Below, in pieces: positions 39,328-50,358 of a stretch of 64,000 nt of DNA. The DNA lies in contig NZ_BSTN01000004.1 of assembly GCF_030269545.1 (NCBI RefSeq), positions 124,001 through 188,000 of the forward strand, in the 5' to 3' direction. The notes below the pieces were generated by a model, which did no database searches, was not told the DNA's origin, and saw nothing but the letters and a program-made list of their open reading frames with translations. The first letter of the stretch is position 1. Every line of letters begins with the position of its first letter. The position numbers were made by a program, and so were the translations under genes. Source of the stretch: Actinomadura sp. NBRC 104425. Its GTDB lineage: Bacteria > Actinomycetota > Actinomycetes > Streptosporangiales > Streptosporangiaceae.

Positions 39328-39357
39328 GGGGGCCGCGGGGCTCCGCCCGCGGCCCCC
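39328..39357. terminator. Bidirectional hairpin
   Basis: A perfect 12-bp GC stem (39328-39339 with 39346-39357) and 6-nt loop lie between the convergent nitroreductase and GH87 genes. Confidence 0.75.
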
Positions 39358-39364
39358 GGTGGAG

Positions 39365-42300
39365 TCACGGGTTCTGGATGATGGTGAAGGTCGTCGTGGT
39401 GTTGCGGATGTCCTCGTCGTTGTCGGTCAGCCGCAGGCCGTTGAACGTGGCCGAGCCGACGGCGGGGCCCTGACCGGGTTCGGGCAGCTCGTTCACCCAG
39501 ATGCCGAAGCCGGACTTGGCGTCGAACTCGTCACCGCTCTTGCGCGCCCCGGAGATGGAGATGTCGGTGAAGACGGTGTCGGTGATGGGATTGAGCGGCA
39601 GGCCCCCGCTGTACTTGGTCTGGAACATGATGCCCGAGTATGTCGGGTCGACGATATCGACGTCGCTGATGCGGATGCCCCGGAACGGGAATTCGCCGGA
39701 GAACAGCCACAGCGCGGGGAACGTCTGCTGCCCCCAGAAATGGCCGCCCGCCCGCACCAGCGAGATGTTCTCGAATTCCGTCTGCGGATCGGACTCGAAG
39801 CCCAGCGCGGGAATGCCGCCGAACTGCAGCGTGCCGATGGTGATTCCGGAGTAGACGAGGGTGTCGGCGATGTGGATGTCGCGGAAGGTGTTGCCGCCGC
39901 CCCCGTACACCGCCAGCCCCGCGGCCCGCCAGGTCAGCAGGGAGGTCAAATTCTCGTAGACGTTTCCGGTCTGCTGCTCGTTGCGGTGGTCGACGGCCGG
40001 GAACAGCGCGAAACTGTCGTCGCCGGTGGTGCGGGCCTCGATGTCGCTGACCCTGTTTCCGCTGCTGCCGTTGGTCAGGTTCACCCCGTCCGCCCACATG
40101 TTCCGGATCCGCGAGTTCTTGATGACGGAGTCATCGACGTTGGTGCCCCAGAAAAGGCACACCATGTGCTCGGCCCAGATGTCGTCGATGGTCATGTCGG
40201 CGACATCGCTGAAATCGAACACCTTGCCCGGTCCGTCGATGCGTGCGGTGTAGTTGCCGAAGAAGGAGAAGCCGGAGAAGGTGGAGCCGTTGGCGGACGC
40301 GTCCGCGCGGAATCCCGCGTCGGTGTTCTGCCGGTCCGCCGGGGTGCGGAACCGGGTGAACCACGGCCCCGCGCCGACGATCTTGACGGCCTTGCCGTAG
40401 ACGTCGAACTTCTGCGCGGTCTCGTAGTCGCCCGGCGGCAGGTACACGCCGACCAGGTTCGCGTCCTGGCGCGCCCGGTCCAGGGCGTTCTGCACATCCT
40501 GGTGGGTGAACCCGGCGGGCACCGCGTACTTCGCGGGGTCGGGGTTGGGTTCGGCCGCCACCTGCTCGGTGTTGATGAAGTCGATGGCGTAGCTGGTGGT
40601 GTTGGCCGCGTCCTTCTGCAGTTTGATCTTGCTGCCCTTCGGCACGGTGGTGCCGAGCATCAGGTTGGCCTCGTCGTAGATGTGCCGCGGCGGGCCCGCG
40701 CTCGGCGAGTCGGTCGGACCGGCGTCGTCGCCGTACACCCACGTGTAGCGGGACGTCAGGTCGATGGCCTTGAGGAAGACGCCGTCGACGTAGACGTTCA
40801 GCGTCGCGTCGATGCCGCCGCCGCCCGGGGCGTCCGGGATCGAGTAGCGGACCACCAGCGTGTTGGTGGGCGCCCTGGTGGTGAACTCGACGCTCGCGCC
40901 GGTGGTGGTGAGCCGCACCGCCCGCCGTCCGGACGCCTCGCCCGCCAGGTCGCCGACGGTGCGGTTGGGCCCGACCACCGTCGCGCCCCCCGCGAGTGCG
41001 CCGTCCTCGGCCTCGTACATGTCGTACGGCACGGCGGCGCCGCGTCCGACGAACAGCGAGCGGGTGGAGGTGTTGTTGGCGCGCTTGGCGGGGACCTCGT
41101 TGGCGTCGTCGGCGACCACCGTCCGGACGGTGTACCGGCCGTCGGCCGCCGTCCAGGTGCCCAGGTCGATCGGCGCGGTGGACGCGCCCGCGGCCAGCTC
41201 CCCGGTGTAGGAGCCGTTGAGGGTGCGCACCGCTTTACCGGAGGCGTCCAGCACGGTCAGGGTGATGGCGTGCGCGCCGCCCGCGGCGGCCAGCGTGCCG
41301 TCGTTGCGCAGCGTCACCGCGAAGGAGACGGTGTCGCCGCCGCGCGGGTTGCCGGGGCTCCAGGTGACCGCGCCGGCAGCCAGGTCGGAGCTGGACACCG
41401 GCGCGACGGTGAGCCGGGCGGTGCGGGTGTTGTCGGTCTCGTTGAGCTCGATGTTGTCGTCCGCGGCGTCGGCCGTGGCGGCGACGGTGTACGACCCGGC
41501 GTCGCGGGTGCCGGCGGACGCCGTCACCGTGGTGCTCGCCCCGGCCGCCAGCGAGCCGACGGACGCGGACCCGACCTTCTGGCCGTCGATCGCGAAGTCG
41601 AGCGTGCCGGGGTCGGCGGCGCCGGTCCCGGCGTTGCGCACGGTGGCCCGCAGGGTGATGTCGTCGGTTTCGGTGGGGGACTGCGGCGTCCAGGAGACGT
41701 CGGTGACGGTCAGGTCCGGCGTGGGGCCGGGGACGCCCATGACCTGCAGTTCGGCGACCTGGGCGCCGGGGGCGCCGGTGTTGGCGGTGAACTTCAGCCG
41801 CACCTCGGCCGCGTTCGCCGACACCGGGATCGTCACGGTGTTGCCGGTGGACGGGTCGAACGTGTAGGTGGCGGAGGGCTTGATGGTGGTGAACGAGCCG
41901 CTGCGGCTGCCGCGTCCCAGCACCTCGAAGGTCTGGGTGCGGGTCGTCCAGGCCGCGTCGGGGTTCAGCTTGACCACGACGGACGTCAGGTCCGCCTTGG
42001 CGCCCAGGCTCACGGTGAGCGTGGCCGGGTAGGCGCCCGGGGCGGACTCCCAGTAGGTCGCGGTGCTGTTGTCATTGGCGTTGGCCGCGACGAACGAGTA
42101 CACGTGCGACGAGGCGGTGACGGGCTTGCCCGCGGCGAGGTTGGTGTCGCCGCCCTGACCCTGCCGCGTCACCACGTTGCTGCTGGGGGAGACGTTGCCC
42201 GCCGCGTCCCTGGCCCGCACGTAGTACGACACCGTCGCCGTCACCGGCTGGGTGTCGGTGTAGGTGAGCACGTCGCCCGCCACGCTGCCGCGCAGTGCGT

Positions 42301-42943
42301 CGTTGGCGTAGATGTCGTAGGCGGTGACGCCCACCGCGTCGGACGAGGCGTTCCACGTCAGCCTGATCTGCCCGGGGGAGGGCTCGGTGAAGGCCAGGCC
42401 GGACGGCGCGGTCGGCGGCTGCCGGTCGCCGCCGGCCGGCCCGTACACCTCCAGCTCCGACAGCTGCCCGGCGGGCCAGCCGGTGTTGGCGGTGATGAGG
42501 ATCCGCACATAGCGGGTGAGCGTGGTGTCGTAGGTCAGTGTCACGGTGTTGCCGGAGGACGGGTCGAAGACCTGCCCCTGGGACCGCACCAGGTCGGTGT
42601 AGGCGGTGCCGTCGGTGCTGCCCTGGACCGACAGCGTCTGCGTGCGCCTGCCCCAGTCGGTGACGGGAAGCTTGAGGACGACCTTGTTGGTGTCGACGGA
42701 GGCGCCCAGGTCGATCTGGATCCACTGCGGGAAGGCGTTGTTGGCGCTCTCCCAGTAGGTGGCCTGGTCGCCGTCGTTGACGTTGGTGGCGACGTACTCG
42801 GCGTTGGAGCTGCTGGCCGACACCGTCTTGCCCGCCGCGAGGTTGGTCTCGGCCGCGGCGGCGGGGGTGACCGGCGGGCCGAGCAGGGTGCCGGACGCGG
42901 CCAGGGCCACGGCCAGCAGGAGCCGGGTCAACTTTCGTCTCAT
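39365..42943 (-). CDS. Secreted GH87 alpha-1,3-glucanase / mycodextranase
   Basis: A 1192-residue exported protein. A Sec signal (residues 1-31, ending TPAAAAE) is followed by a discoidin domain (about 35-165), a fibronectin III domain (175-260), a second discoidin domain (270-400), two CARDB-like domains (405-620), a CBM6/35-like module (AEDGALAGGATV, 640-790) and a right-handed beta-helix. The catalytic trio fits GH87: Asp952 (WADGVN) then Asp975/Asp976 (TTGDDSFALF), the same 23/24 spacing as in known alpha-1,3-glucanases. It should cut alpha-1,3-glucan or nigeran of fungal walls. It closes the operon with ABC transporter and GH13 genes. Confidence 0.9.
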   Translation of the reverse strand: MRRKLTRLLLAVALAASGTLLGPPVTPAAAAETNLAAGKTVSASSSNAEYVATNVNDGDQATYWESANNAFPQWIQIDLGASVDTNKVVLKLPVTDWGRRTQTLSVQGSTDGTAYTDLVRSQGQVFDPSSGNTVTLTYDTTLTRYVRILITANTGWPAGQLSELEVYGPAGGDRQPPTAPSGLAFTEPSPGQIRLTWNASSDAVGVTAYDIYANDALRGSVAGDVLTYTDTQPVTATVSYYVRARDAAGNVSPSSNVVTRQGQGGDTNLAAGKPVTASSHVYSFVAANANDNSTATYWESAPGAYPATLTVSLGAKADLTSVVVKLNPDAAWTTRTQTFEVLGRGSRSGSFTTIKPSATYTFDPSTGNTVTIPVSANAAEVRLKFTANTGAPGAQVAELQVMGVPGPTPDLTVTDVSWTPQSPTETDDITLRATVRNAGTGAADPGTLDFAIDGQKVGSASVGSLAAGASTTVTASAGTRDAGSYTVAATADAADDNIELNETDNTRTARLTVAPVSSSDLAAGAVTWSPGNPRGGDTVSFAVTLRNDGTLAAAGGAHAITLTVLDASGKAVRTLNGSYTGELAAGASTAPIDLGTWTAADGRYTVRTVVADDANEVPAKRANNTSTRSLFVGRGAAVPYDMYEAEDGALAGGATVVGPNRTVGDLAGEASGRRAVRLTTTGASVEFTTRAPTNTLVVRYSIPDAPGGGGIDATLNVYVDGVFLKAIDLTSRYTWVYGDDAGPTDSPSAGPPRHIYDEANLMLGTTVPKGSKIKLQKDAANTTSYAIDFINTEQVAAEPNPDPAKYAVPAGFTHQDVQNALDRARQDANLVGVYLPPGDYETAQKFDVYGKAVKIVGAGPWFTRFRTPADRQNTDAGFRADASANGSTFSGFSFFGNYTARIDGPGKVFDFSDVADMTIDDIWAEHMVCLFWGTNVDDSVIKNSRIRNMWADGVNLTNGSSGNRVSDIEARTTGDDSFALFPAVDHRNEQQTGNVYENLTSLLTWRAAGLAVYGGGGNTFRDIHIADTLVYSGITIGTLQFGGIPALGFESDPQTEFENISLVRAGGHFWGQQTFPALWLFSGEFPFRGIRISDVDIVDPTYSGIMFQTKYSGGLPLNPITDTVFTDISISGARKSGDEFDAKSGFGIWVNELPEPGQGPAVGSATFNGLRLTDNDEDIRNTTTTFTIIQNP

Positions 42944-42999
42944 CGCTGTTCAGCTCCCTCGGTGTGTGGGGGTGGGCACCAACAGGGGAGGAGCGGGGG

Positions 43000-44553
<1,554 letters not shown>

Positions 44554-44657
44554 GCGCTCCTCGCAACTGTCTCTGGGTGCTGTCTACGTGCTGTCGGGTG
44601 GGTGTCCGGTGCCCGGGCCGGGTGCGGACCGCCGGACGGTGGGCAAGGGGCGGGCCG

Positions 44658-45626
44658 TCAGCCCTTGAGGCCGCCCGCGGTCAGTCCGGCCATGATGTGC
44701 CGCTGGAACAGGAAGAACACGACGATGGTCGGGATGCTGGCGATCACCAGTGCCGCGGTCATCGTGGTCTGCGGCATGTTGGCCCGCAGCGAGGCGATGC
44801 CCACGCTGATCGTCATCTTCTCCGGGGCCTGCAGGACGAGCAGCGGCCAGGCGAAGTCGCGCCACACGTTGACCACCGTGAAGATCGACACCACGCCGAG
44901 GATCGGCCGGGACACCGGCAGCACGATCGACCACAGGGTCCGCAGCGGCGACGCCCCGTCGACCTGCGCGGCCTCCAGCAGCGCCGAGGGGATCGCGTCG
45001 AAGAAGCGCTTGAGCAGGAAGATGTTGAACCCGTTGGCGACGGCGGGCAGCCAGATCGCCCACGGCGTGTTCAGCAGATCCAGCCGGACGATCGGCACGT
45101 CCTTGACGGTCAGGTAGGCCGGCAGCAGGATCACCGTCGGCGGGATCATCAGCGTGGCCAGCATGCCCAGCAGGACCGCGTTGCCGAACACGGGCCGCAG
45201 CTTGGACAGCGCGTAGGCGGCGGCGACGTCGAAGACCAGCGTGAACGCCCAGGCGCCCGCCGCGTACCACAGCGTGTTCAGCAGAAACCGGTCGAGGTTC
45301 ATCAGCCTCCACGCCTGCCGGTAGCCGTCGAGGGAGAAGCTCGACGGGACGTAGGTGGGCGGGATGCGGGCGAACTCCTCGCCGGACTTCATCGCCCCGG
45401 TGACCATCCAGTACAGCGGGAACACGAAGACGGCGGTGAACAGCAGCACCGTCGACACCAGGACCAGCCAGTAGATCCGGCGGCCCCAGCGCGAGCCGAG
45501 CTGGTGCGGCGACAGGATCGTCCGCTGGTCGCCGGGCAGCGGCTTGGGGCGGCGCCGCGCGGGGACGTTCTTGCGGCGCGGCGGGGCGGACGCGGCGGGC
45601 GGGCGGGTGGCGGTGAGAGGGGGCAT
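44658..45626 (-). CDS. ABC sugar transporter permease (MalG-like)
   Basis: A 322-residue inner-membrane permease with a long basic N-terminus, six predicted helices and the EAA loop ALLEAAQVDGASPLRTLWSIVLP. It pairs with the upstream MalF-like permease, 12 nt away. No ATPase gene is in the operon, as is usual in actinobacteria where a shared MsiK-type ATPase serves several importers. Confidence 0.92.
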   Translation of the reverse strand: MPPLTATRPPAASAPPRRKNVPARRRPKPLPGDQRTILSPHQLGSRWGRRIYWLVLVSTVLLFTAVFVFPLYWMVTGAMKSGEEFARIPPTYVPSSFSLDGYRQAWRLMNLDRFLLNTLWYAAGAWAFTLVFDVAAAYALSKLRPVFGNAVLLGMLATLMIPPTVILLPAYLTVKDVPIVRLDLLNTPWAIWLPAVANGFNIFLLKRFFDAIPSALLEAAQVDGASPLRTLWSIVLPVSRPILGVVSIFTVVNVWRDFAWPLLVLQAPEKMTISVGIASLRANMPQTTMTAALVIASIPTIVVFFLFQRHIMAGLTAGGLKG

Positions 45627-45638
45627 CGTGGCGGCCTT

Positions 45639-46559
45639 CTAGGTGTTGTCGCGCGACAGGCGCAGGTAGGCGGCGGAGAAGACGATCAGGACGAGCATGA
45701 GCATCAGCCCGAGGGCGCTGCCCCCGCCGAAGTTCTGGTAGTTGAAGGCGTACTGGTACATCAGGTAGACGACGCTGAGCGTCGCGTCCTCCGGTCCGCC
45801 TCCGGTCAGCAGGTACGGCTCGATGAACACCTGCATGGTGGCGATGATCTGCAGCAGCAGCATCACCAGCAGGATCAGCCGGGTCTGCGGGATGGTGACG
45901 TGCCAGATCCGGCGGAAGGTGCCGGCGCCGTCCAGCTCGGCGGCCTCGTACAGCTCGCCCGGCACGGTCTGCAGCGCGGCCAGGTAGATCAGCGTGCCGG
46001 TGCCCAGGTTCATCCAGGTGGAGACGATCACCAGCGAGATCAGCGCGGTGTCCCGGGAGTCCAGCCAGCTCAGGCCGGGCAGGTGCACCAGTGCCAGCAG
46101 CTGGTTGAACAGGCCCGGCCCGGGGTCGTAGAACCACTTGAACAGCAGCACCGACACCGCCGGGGGCAGCATGACCGGCAGGTACACCACGAACCGCAGG
46201 TAGCCGCGGGCGTGCCGCAGCTCGTTGAGCACCAGCGCGATCGCGAACGGGACCACGTACCCGCACAGCAGGGCGAGCAGGGTGAACATCGCGGTGTTGC
46301 GCCAGGCGGGCCAGAACGCCGGGTCCTGCACCACCGCCCGGATGTTGTCGAGCCCGACCCACTCGGGCGGGTCGACGAAGTTGTTCTTCTGGAAGGCGAG
46401 GACGACCTCGCGGGCCATCGGGTACCAGGAGAAGAACGCGAAGCAGATCAGCGCGCCGCTGAGGAAGCCGTAGGCGGTGAGGTTGCGCCGTGCCGCCAGG
46501 CCGAGCAGCCGCGGCCGCGTCCGCGCCGGGCCGGGGCGCCTGCTGCGCGAGACGGTCAT
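45639..46559 (-). CDS. ABC sugar transporter permease (MalF-like)
   Basis: A 306-residue permease with six helices and the EAA motif ELYEAAELDGAGTFRRIWHVTIP. It forms the heterodimeric channel with the MalG-like protein. It starts 55 nt after the solute-binding protein stop. Confidence 0.92.
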   Translation of the reverse strand: MTVSRSRRPGPARTRPRLLGLAARRNLTAYGFLSGALICFAFFSWYPMAREVVLAFQKNNFVDPPEWVGLDNIRAVVQDPAFWPAWRNTAMFTLLALLCGYVVPFAIALVLNELRHARGYLRFVVYLPVMLPPAVSVLLFKWFYDPGPGLFNQLLALVHLPGLSWLDSRDTALISLVIVSTWMNLGTGTLIYLAALQTVPGELYEAAELDGAGTFRRIWHVTIPQTRLILLVMLLLQIIATMQVFIEPYLLTGGGPEDATLSVVYLMYQYAFNYQNFGGGSALGLMLMLVLIVFSAAYLRLSRDNT

Positions 46560-46614
46560 CGTCTCCCTTTCCGGTGGGGGCCCGGGGGCGCCGGGCGGCG
46601 CCCCCGGGAGGGCG

Positions 46615-47997
46615 TCAGTTGCTGCGGGCCAGCAGGGCGTTGACCTTCTTCTCGGCGTCGGCCAGCAGCTGGTCGATGTTGGCGTCCTTCCTGGTCAGGA
46701 CGGCCGACATGACCCCGTCGAGGATCGCGTAGATCGCCTGCGCGTTCGGCGGCTCGACCTTGGGCGTGACGGCGGGCGACCCGCTCTCGTACGGGGCGAA
46801 GTTGTCCACGGGCACGGTGGCGTACTGCCGCCGCAGCGCGCGCTCCTGCGAGCCGCTGGCGCCCGTGCCCCACAGCAGGTTCTCCGGTACGCCGACCGGG
46901 CGGCCGTCGGCCTTGAACCGCCGGTAGTCGAACTGGCCCTGCCCCGGCGTGAGGTTGCGGAAGTCCAGCCACAGCATGGCGGCCTTGATCTGGTCCGGGG
47001 TCGCCTTCGGGTTGATCATGTAGGCGTCGCCGCCGAGCAGGGACGCCTTGGCCTCCGGCAGCGTGGTGACGCCGATGTCCTCGATCTTGGCGCCGAAGTT
47101 GAGGAAGGTCTCGACGGCCACGTCGGGCGCGCCGACCATCATGCCGAGCTTGCCGCTGCCCATCATGCGCATGAGGTCCTCCCAGCGCAGCAGCTGCTTG
47201 GTCCCCATGGACCCGTCGGTCCAGCGCATGTCCTTGAGCGTCTGCAGGACGGCCCGCCCGGCGGGGCCGTTGAATGCGGCCTTCCTGCCGTCGGGCGTGA
47301 CGACGTCGCCGCCCCGCCCGTAGAGCTCGGCGGTGAAGTGCCAGCCGCCGGTGTTGCCCGCGCTGTACTCGCCGTACCCGACGTACCCGGGGCCCAGCGC
47401 GGTGATCTTCTTGGCCGCCTCGCGGACCTCGGCCCAGGTCGTGGGCGGCTTGTCCGGGTCGAGCCCGGCCCGGGCGAACAGCTTGCGGTTGTAGACCAGC
47501 CCCATGGTGTAGCCCTTGCGGGGCACGCCGTAGACGCGGCCCTTGCCGTCCTGCAGCGCCTTGACGAACTGCGGGTTGACGTCCTTGAGCCGCTTGAGGG
47601 CGCCGATGTAGGGGGTGATGTCGGCGGCCTGCCGGTTCTGGATGATCTTCTGGGCGTCGGTGTAGTAGACGTAGTAGACGTCCTCCATCTGCCCGCCGGC
47701 CAGCTTGGCCTGGAACGTCTCCGGGACGATGCAGGGGAAGGCGTCCTTGCTGACGATCGTGATGTTCGGGTACCTGGCCTGGAACGCCTTGACGTCGGCG
47801 TCCCAGACGGCCCGCTCGGCCTTGGCCGTCTTCGGGGGCTGACAGCCCACCGTGATCGTCACCTTCGTGTTCGGATCGAGCGGCCCCGCCGACGCGGCGG
47901 CCCCGCGGTCGTCCTGCCTGCTGGACTTGGCACCGCACGCGGTGCCGGTGACGGCGAGCGCCGCGGACAGCAGCACCGCCACTGGACGGAGTCTCAT
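46615..47997 (-). CDS. ABC sugar transporter solute-binding lipoprotein
   Basis: A 460-residue family 1 extracellular solute-binding protein. The signal peptide ends in VTGTACGAKSS with Cys21 as the probable lipid-anchor residue; the -3 Gly is atypical. The mature part has KVTITVGCQPPKT, VWDADVKAFQARYPNITIV and the WLDFRNLTPGQGQ region. It is the first gene of the five-gene alpha-glucan operon. GCGCAA operator-like half-sites occur 54 and 75 bp upstream of its start, matching those before the lacI gene at 51390. Confidence 0.9.
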   Translation of the reverse strand: MRLRPVAVLLSAALAVTGTACGAKSSRQDDRGAAASAGPLDPNTKVTITVGCQPPKTAKAERAVWDADVKAFQARYPNITIVSKDAFPCIVPETFQAKLAGGQMEDVYYVYYTDAQKIIQNRQAADITPYIGALKRLKDVNPQFVKALQDGKGRVYGVPRKGYTMGLVYNRKLFARAGLDPDKPPTTWAEVREAAKKITALGPGYVGYGEYSAGNTGGWHFTAELYGRGGDVVTPDGRKAAFNGPAGRAVLQTLKDMRWTDGSMGTKQLLRWEDLMRMMGSGKLGMMVGAPDVAVETFLNFGAKIEDIGVTTLPEAKASLLGGDAYMINPKATPDQIKAAMLWLDFRNLTPGQGQFDYRRFKADGRPVGVPENLLWGTGASGSQERALRRQYATVPVDNFAPYESGSPAVTPKVEPPNAQAIYAILDGVMSAVLTRKDANIDQLLADAEKKVNALLARSN

Positions 47998-48050
47998 CGG
48001 GGGTCTCCTCCTCGGGGGATTGCGAGGAAGATACAGAGACCTACATCACA

Positions 48051-48079
48051 GCGCAAGACCCGAATTTTTTAGCGCAAAA
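48051..48079. promoter_or_regulatory. LacI half-sites before the sugar operon
   Basis: GCGCAAGA at 48051 and GCGCAAAA at 48072 are 21 bp apart, two helical turns. The same GCGCAAGC element occurs at 21-22 bp spacing upstream of the lacI gene, so the LacI protein at 50359-51390 probably binds both places. Confidence 0.6.
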
Positions 48080-48120
48080 ACTCGACAGCATGATCGCAAT
48101 TGGGATGTGTATCTGGACGA
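48071..48120. repeat. Diverged copy of the sequence downstream of lacI
   Basis: This 50-bp stretch resembles 50236-50285 (shared CGCAAAA, CTCGACA, GGATGTGT and ACGGA blocks with small differences). Together with the lacI fragment that follows, it forms one side of a direct repeat around ctaD. Confidence 0.6.
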
Positions 48121-48123
48121 CGG

Positions 48124-48193
48124 AGGCCTGCTCGACGGCGACCGCGTCGTCGGTGGACACCCGCGGGAACGCCGGCTCCGACACGCACGCGTT
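48124..48193 (-). pseudogene. Remnant of a lacI-family gene
   Basis: Bases 48124-48193 match 50856-50925, inside the intact lacI gene, at 67 of 70 positions and in the same orientation. Read on the minus strand it still gives AFPRVSTDDAVAVEQA, a piece of the LacI sensor domain. The rest of the copy is deleted. It does not encode a functional regulator; a short open frame through it is a by-product. Confidence 0.85.
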
Positions 48194-48290
48194 CCACGCA
48201 AGCAAGCGTTCACTTCTTGCGGAAACCTTGTAAGCGAACCGCTCCCCGCGGTGCGGGCGGCTCCGCAGGGGGAGCTGCTCCGGACGGCGC

Positions 48291-48304
48291 GGGGCGAAGG
48301 TCCC
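48291..48304. promoter_or_regulatory. DosR/DevR-like box upstream of ctaD
   Basis: GGGGCGAAGGTCCC matches 9 of 10 arm positions of GGGAC-N4-GTCCC and lies 87 bp before the ctaD start. Confidence 0.5.
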
Positions 48305-48391
48305 ACGCGGCGGAGCCGTTAGTCCCTGGCCGCGTTGCGCACTGATCATCTGAGATGTACGGGCCCGTCCTCCGAGTCATGGAGTTGCCGC

Positions 48392-50074
48392 ATGACGTCC
48401 ATCCCCGCCCTGCCGGCGGAAACGGCCGACAGGCCCGCGACGCGCAAAGGAACCCTTCTGGTCTCCTGGCTGTCGTCGACCGACCACAAGGTGATCGGCT
48501 ACCTCTACCTGATCACCTCCTTCGCCTTCTTTCTCATCGGCGGCGTCCTGGCCCTGGTCGTCCGCGCCGAGCTGGCGCATCCGGGAAGCCAGTTCCTCTC
48601 CAACGAGCAGTACAACCAGGCGTTCACCATGCACGGCCTGATCATGCTGCTGCTCTTCGCGACGCCGTTGTTCACCGGGTTCGCCAACGTGGTGATGCCG
48701 CTGCAGATCGGCGCCCCGGACGTGGCCTTTCCGCGGCTGAACATGCTGAGCTACTGGCTGTTCCTGTTCGGCGGGCTGATCGCGGCCGCGTCCTTTCTCA
48801 CCCCGGGCGGCGCGGCCAGTTTCGGCTGGTACATGTATCCGCCGCTGTCGGACGCCGTGCACAGCCCCGGCATCGGCTCCGACATGGGCATCCTGGGCCT
48901 CACGATGGGCGGTTTCGGCACGATCCTTTCGGCCGTCAACTTCATCACCACCATCCTGTGCCTGCGGGCGCCGGGCATGACGATGTTCCGGATGCCGATC
49001 TTCACCTGGAACGTGCTGCTGACCAGCGTGCTGGTGCTCGCGATCTTCCCGGTGCTGGCGGCGACGCTGCTGGCGCTGGAGTCCGACCGCAAGTTCGGCT
49101 CCCACATCTTCGACCCCGAGACCGGCGGCGTGCTGATCTGGCAGCACCTGTTCTGGTTCTTCGGGCATCCGGAGGTGTACGTGATCGCGCTCCCGTTCTT
49201 CGGGATCATCTCCGAGATCATCCCGGTGTTCAGCCGCAAACCCGTCTTCGGCTATGTGGGCATGGTGGCCGCCACCCTGGCGATCGCCGGGCTGTCGATG
49301 AGCGTGTGGGCGCACCACATGTTCACCACCGGCCAGGTGCTGCTGCCCTTCTTCTCGTTCATGACGTTCCTGATCGCCGTGCCCACCGGGATCAAGTTCT
49401 TCAACTGGATCGGCACGATGTGGCGCGGGAACCTGACCTTCGAGGCGCCGATGCTGTTCGCCGTCGGTTTCCTCGTGACGTTCCTGTTCGGCGGGCTGAC
49501 CGGGGTGCTGCTGGCCTCCCCGCCCATCGACTTCCACGTCAGCGACTCCTATTTCGTCGTCGCCCACTTCCACTACACGCTGTTCGGCACCGTGGTGTTC
49601 GCCATGTTCGCCGGGTTCTATTTCTGGTGGCCGAAGATGACCGGGAAGATGCTGCACGAGGGCTGGGCCAAGGTGCACTTCTGGACCCTGTTCCTCGGCT
49701 TCCACGGCACCTTCCTGGTCCAGCACTGGCTCGGCGTCCAGGGCATGCCGCGGCGGTTCGCCGACTACCCCGCCGAGTTCACCACCCTCAACGCCCTGTC
49801 CACGGCCGGAGCCTTTCTGCTGGGCGTCTCCACGCTGCCGTTCCTGTGGAACGTCTACCGCACCGCCAGGTCGGCACCGAAGGTCACGGTGGACGACCCG
49901 TGGGGCTACGGCGGATCGCTGGAGTGGGCCACCTCCTGCCCGCCCCCACGGCACAACTTCAACGCCATCCCGCGCATCCGGTCCGAGCGGCCGGCGCTCG
50001 ACCTCCACCATCCGCACGCGGACACCGAGCCGCGCGAACCGCGGAAGCCGCAGGAGCCGCACGAATCGCGCTGA
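48392..50074 (+). CDS. ctaD: Cytochrome c oxidase subunit I (orphan paralogue)
   Basis: A 560-residue haem-copper oxidase subunit with twelve helices. The haem ligands are in FTMHG and [11 protein letters not shown], and the copper and cross-linked His-Tyr site is in FFGHPEVYV with VWAHHMF. It reduces O2 in the cytochrome bcc-aa3 chain. No ctaC, ctaE or ctaF is nearby, so this is probably a second, conditionally expressed subunit I that uses partners from elsewhere. ATG at 48392 has GGAG 7 nt upstream. A DosR-like box precedes it. The gene interrupts the lacI/sugar-operon pair. Confidence 0.93.
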   Translation: MTSIPALPAETADRPATRKGTLLVSWLSSTDHKVIGYLYLITSFAFFLIGGVLALVVRAELAHPGSQFLSNEQYNQAFTMHGLIMLLLFATPLFTGFANVVMPLQIGAPDVAFPRLNMLSYWLFLFGGLIAAASFLTPGGAASFGWYMYPPLSDAVHSPGIGSDMGILGLTMGGFGTILSAVNFITTILCLRAPGMTMFRMPIFTWNVLLTSVLVLAIFPVLAATLLALESDRKFGSHIFDPETGGVLIWQHLFWFFGHPEVYVIALPFFGIISEIIPVFSRKPVFGYVGMVAATLAIAGLSMSVWAHHMFTTGQVLLPFFSFMTFLIAVPTGIKFFNWIGTMWRGNLTFEAPMLFAVGFLVTFLFGGLTGVLLASPPIDFHVSDSYFVVAHFHYTLFGTVVFAMFAGFYFWWPKMTGKMLHEGWAKVHFWTLFLGFHGTFLVQHWLGVQGMPRRFADYPAEFTTLNALSTAGAFLLGVSTLPFLWNVYRTARSAPKVTVDDPWGYGGSLEWATSCPPPRHNFNAIPRIRSERPALDLHHPHADTEPREPRKPQEPHESR

Positions 50075-50152
50075 GGGGATCGCGTCGCGGAGCGCTACAC
50101 GGGGCGGGAGGGCCGGCGGAACCCTGCGGAAGGCGGGTCCTACCCTGCCGAT

Positions 50153-50166
50153 CGGACAGGTGTCCC
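50153..50166. promoter_or_regulatory. DosR-like palindrome of unclear target
   Basis: CGGACAGGTGTCCC matches 9 of 10 arm positions of GGGAC-N4-GTCCC. It lies between the ends of ctaD and lacI, where no gene start follows closely. Confidence 0.35.
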
Positions 50167-50235
50167 TGGTGGAGCCGGGCGCCTGGCTTCGGCGCAGAGT
50201 GCGCCATACGCGATATCGGTGGGACCCATTCGTGA

Positions 50236-50285
50236 ACGCAAAACTCGACAACGACTTTGCAAGTTGGATGTGTGCCCGGAACCAC
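50236..50285. repeat. Partner of the repeat at 48071-48120
   Basis: Sequence just 3' of the lacI terminator that resembles 48071-48120. It marks the right-hand copy of the duplicated lacI region around ctaD. Confidence 0.6.
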
Positions 50286-50317
50286 GGAAGCCGCCGCCCG
50301 TGCGGGCGGCGGCTTCC
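50286..50317. terminator. Bidirectional terminator of lacI and ctaD
   Basis: A perfect 14-bp stem (50286-50299 with 50304-50317) and a 4-nt loop lie about 40 bp past the lacI stop. Confidence 0.75.
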
Positions 50318-50358
50318 GCGGCGGTCTGTGCGGCGGCTCGGGCGGTGGCGCGGGGCGG

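Noticed and set aside
48312..48326. A second DosR-like half-palindrome before ctaD ending in GTCCC
   Set aside because: The left arm matches poorly (GAGCC); the better candidate is at 48291-48304.
48041..48349. A 102-codon minus-strand open frame
   Set aside because: Its middle is the lacI fragment and both ends are non-coding flank; no ribosome site or complete domain, so it is a pseudogene by-product.
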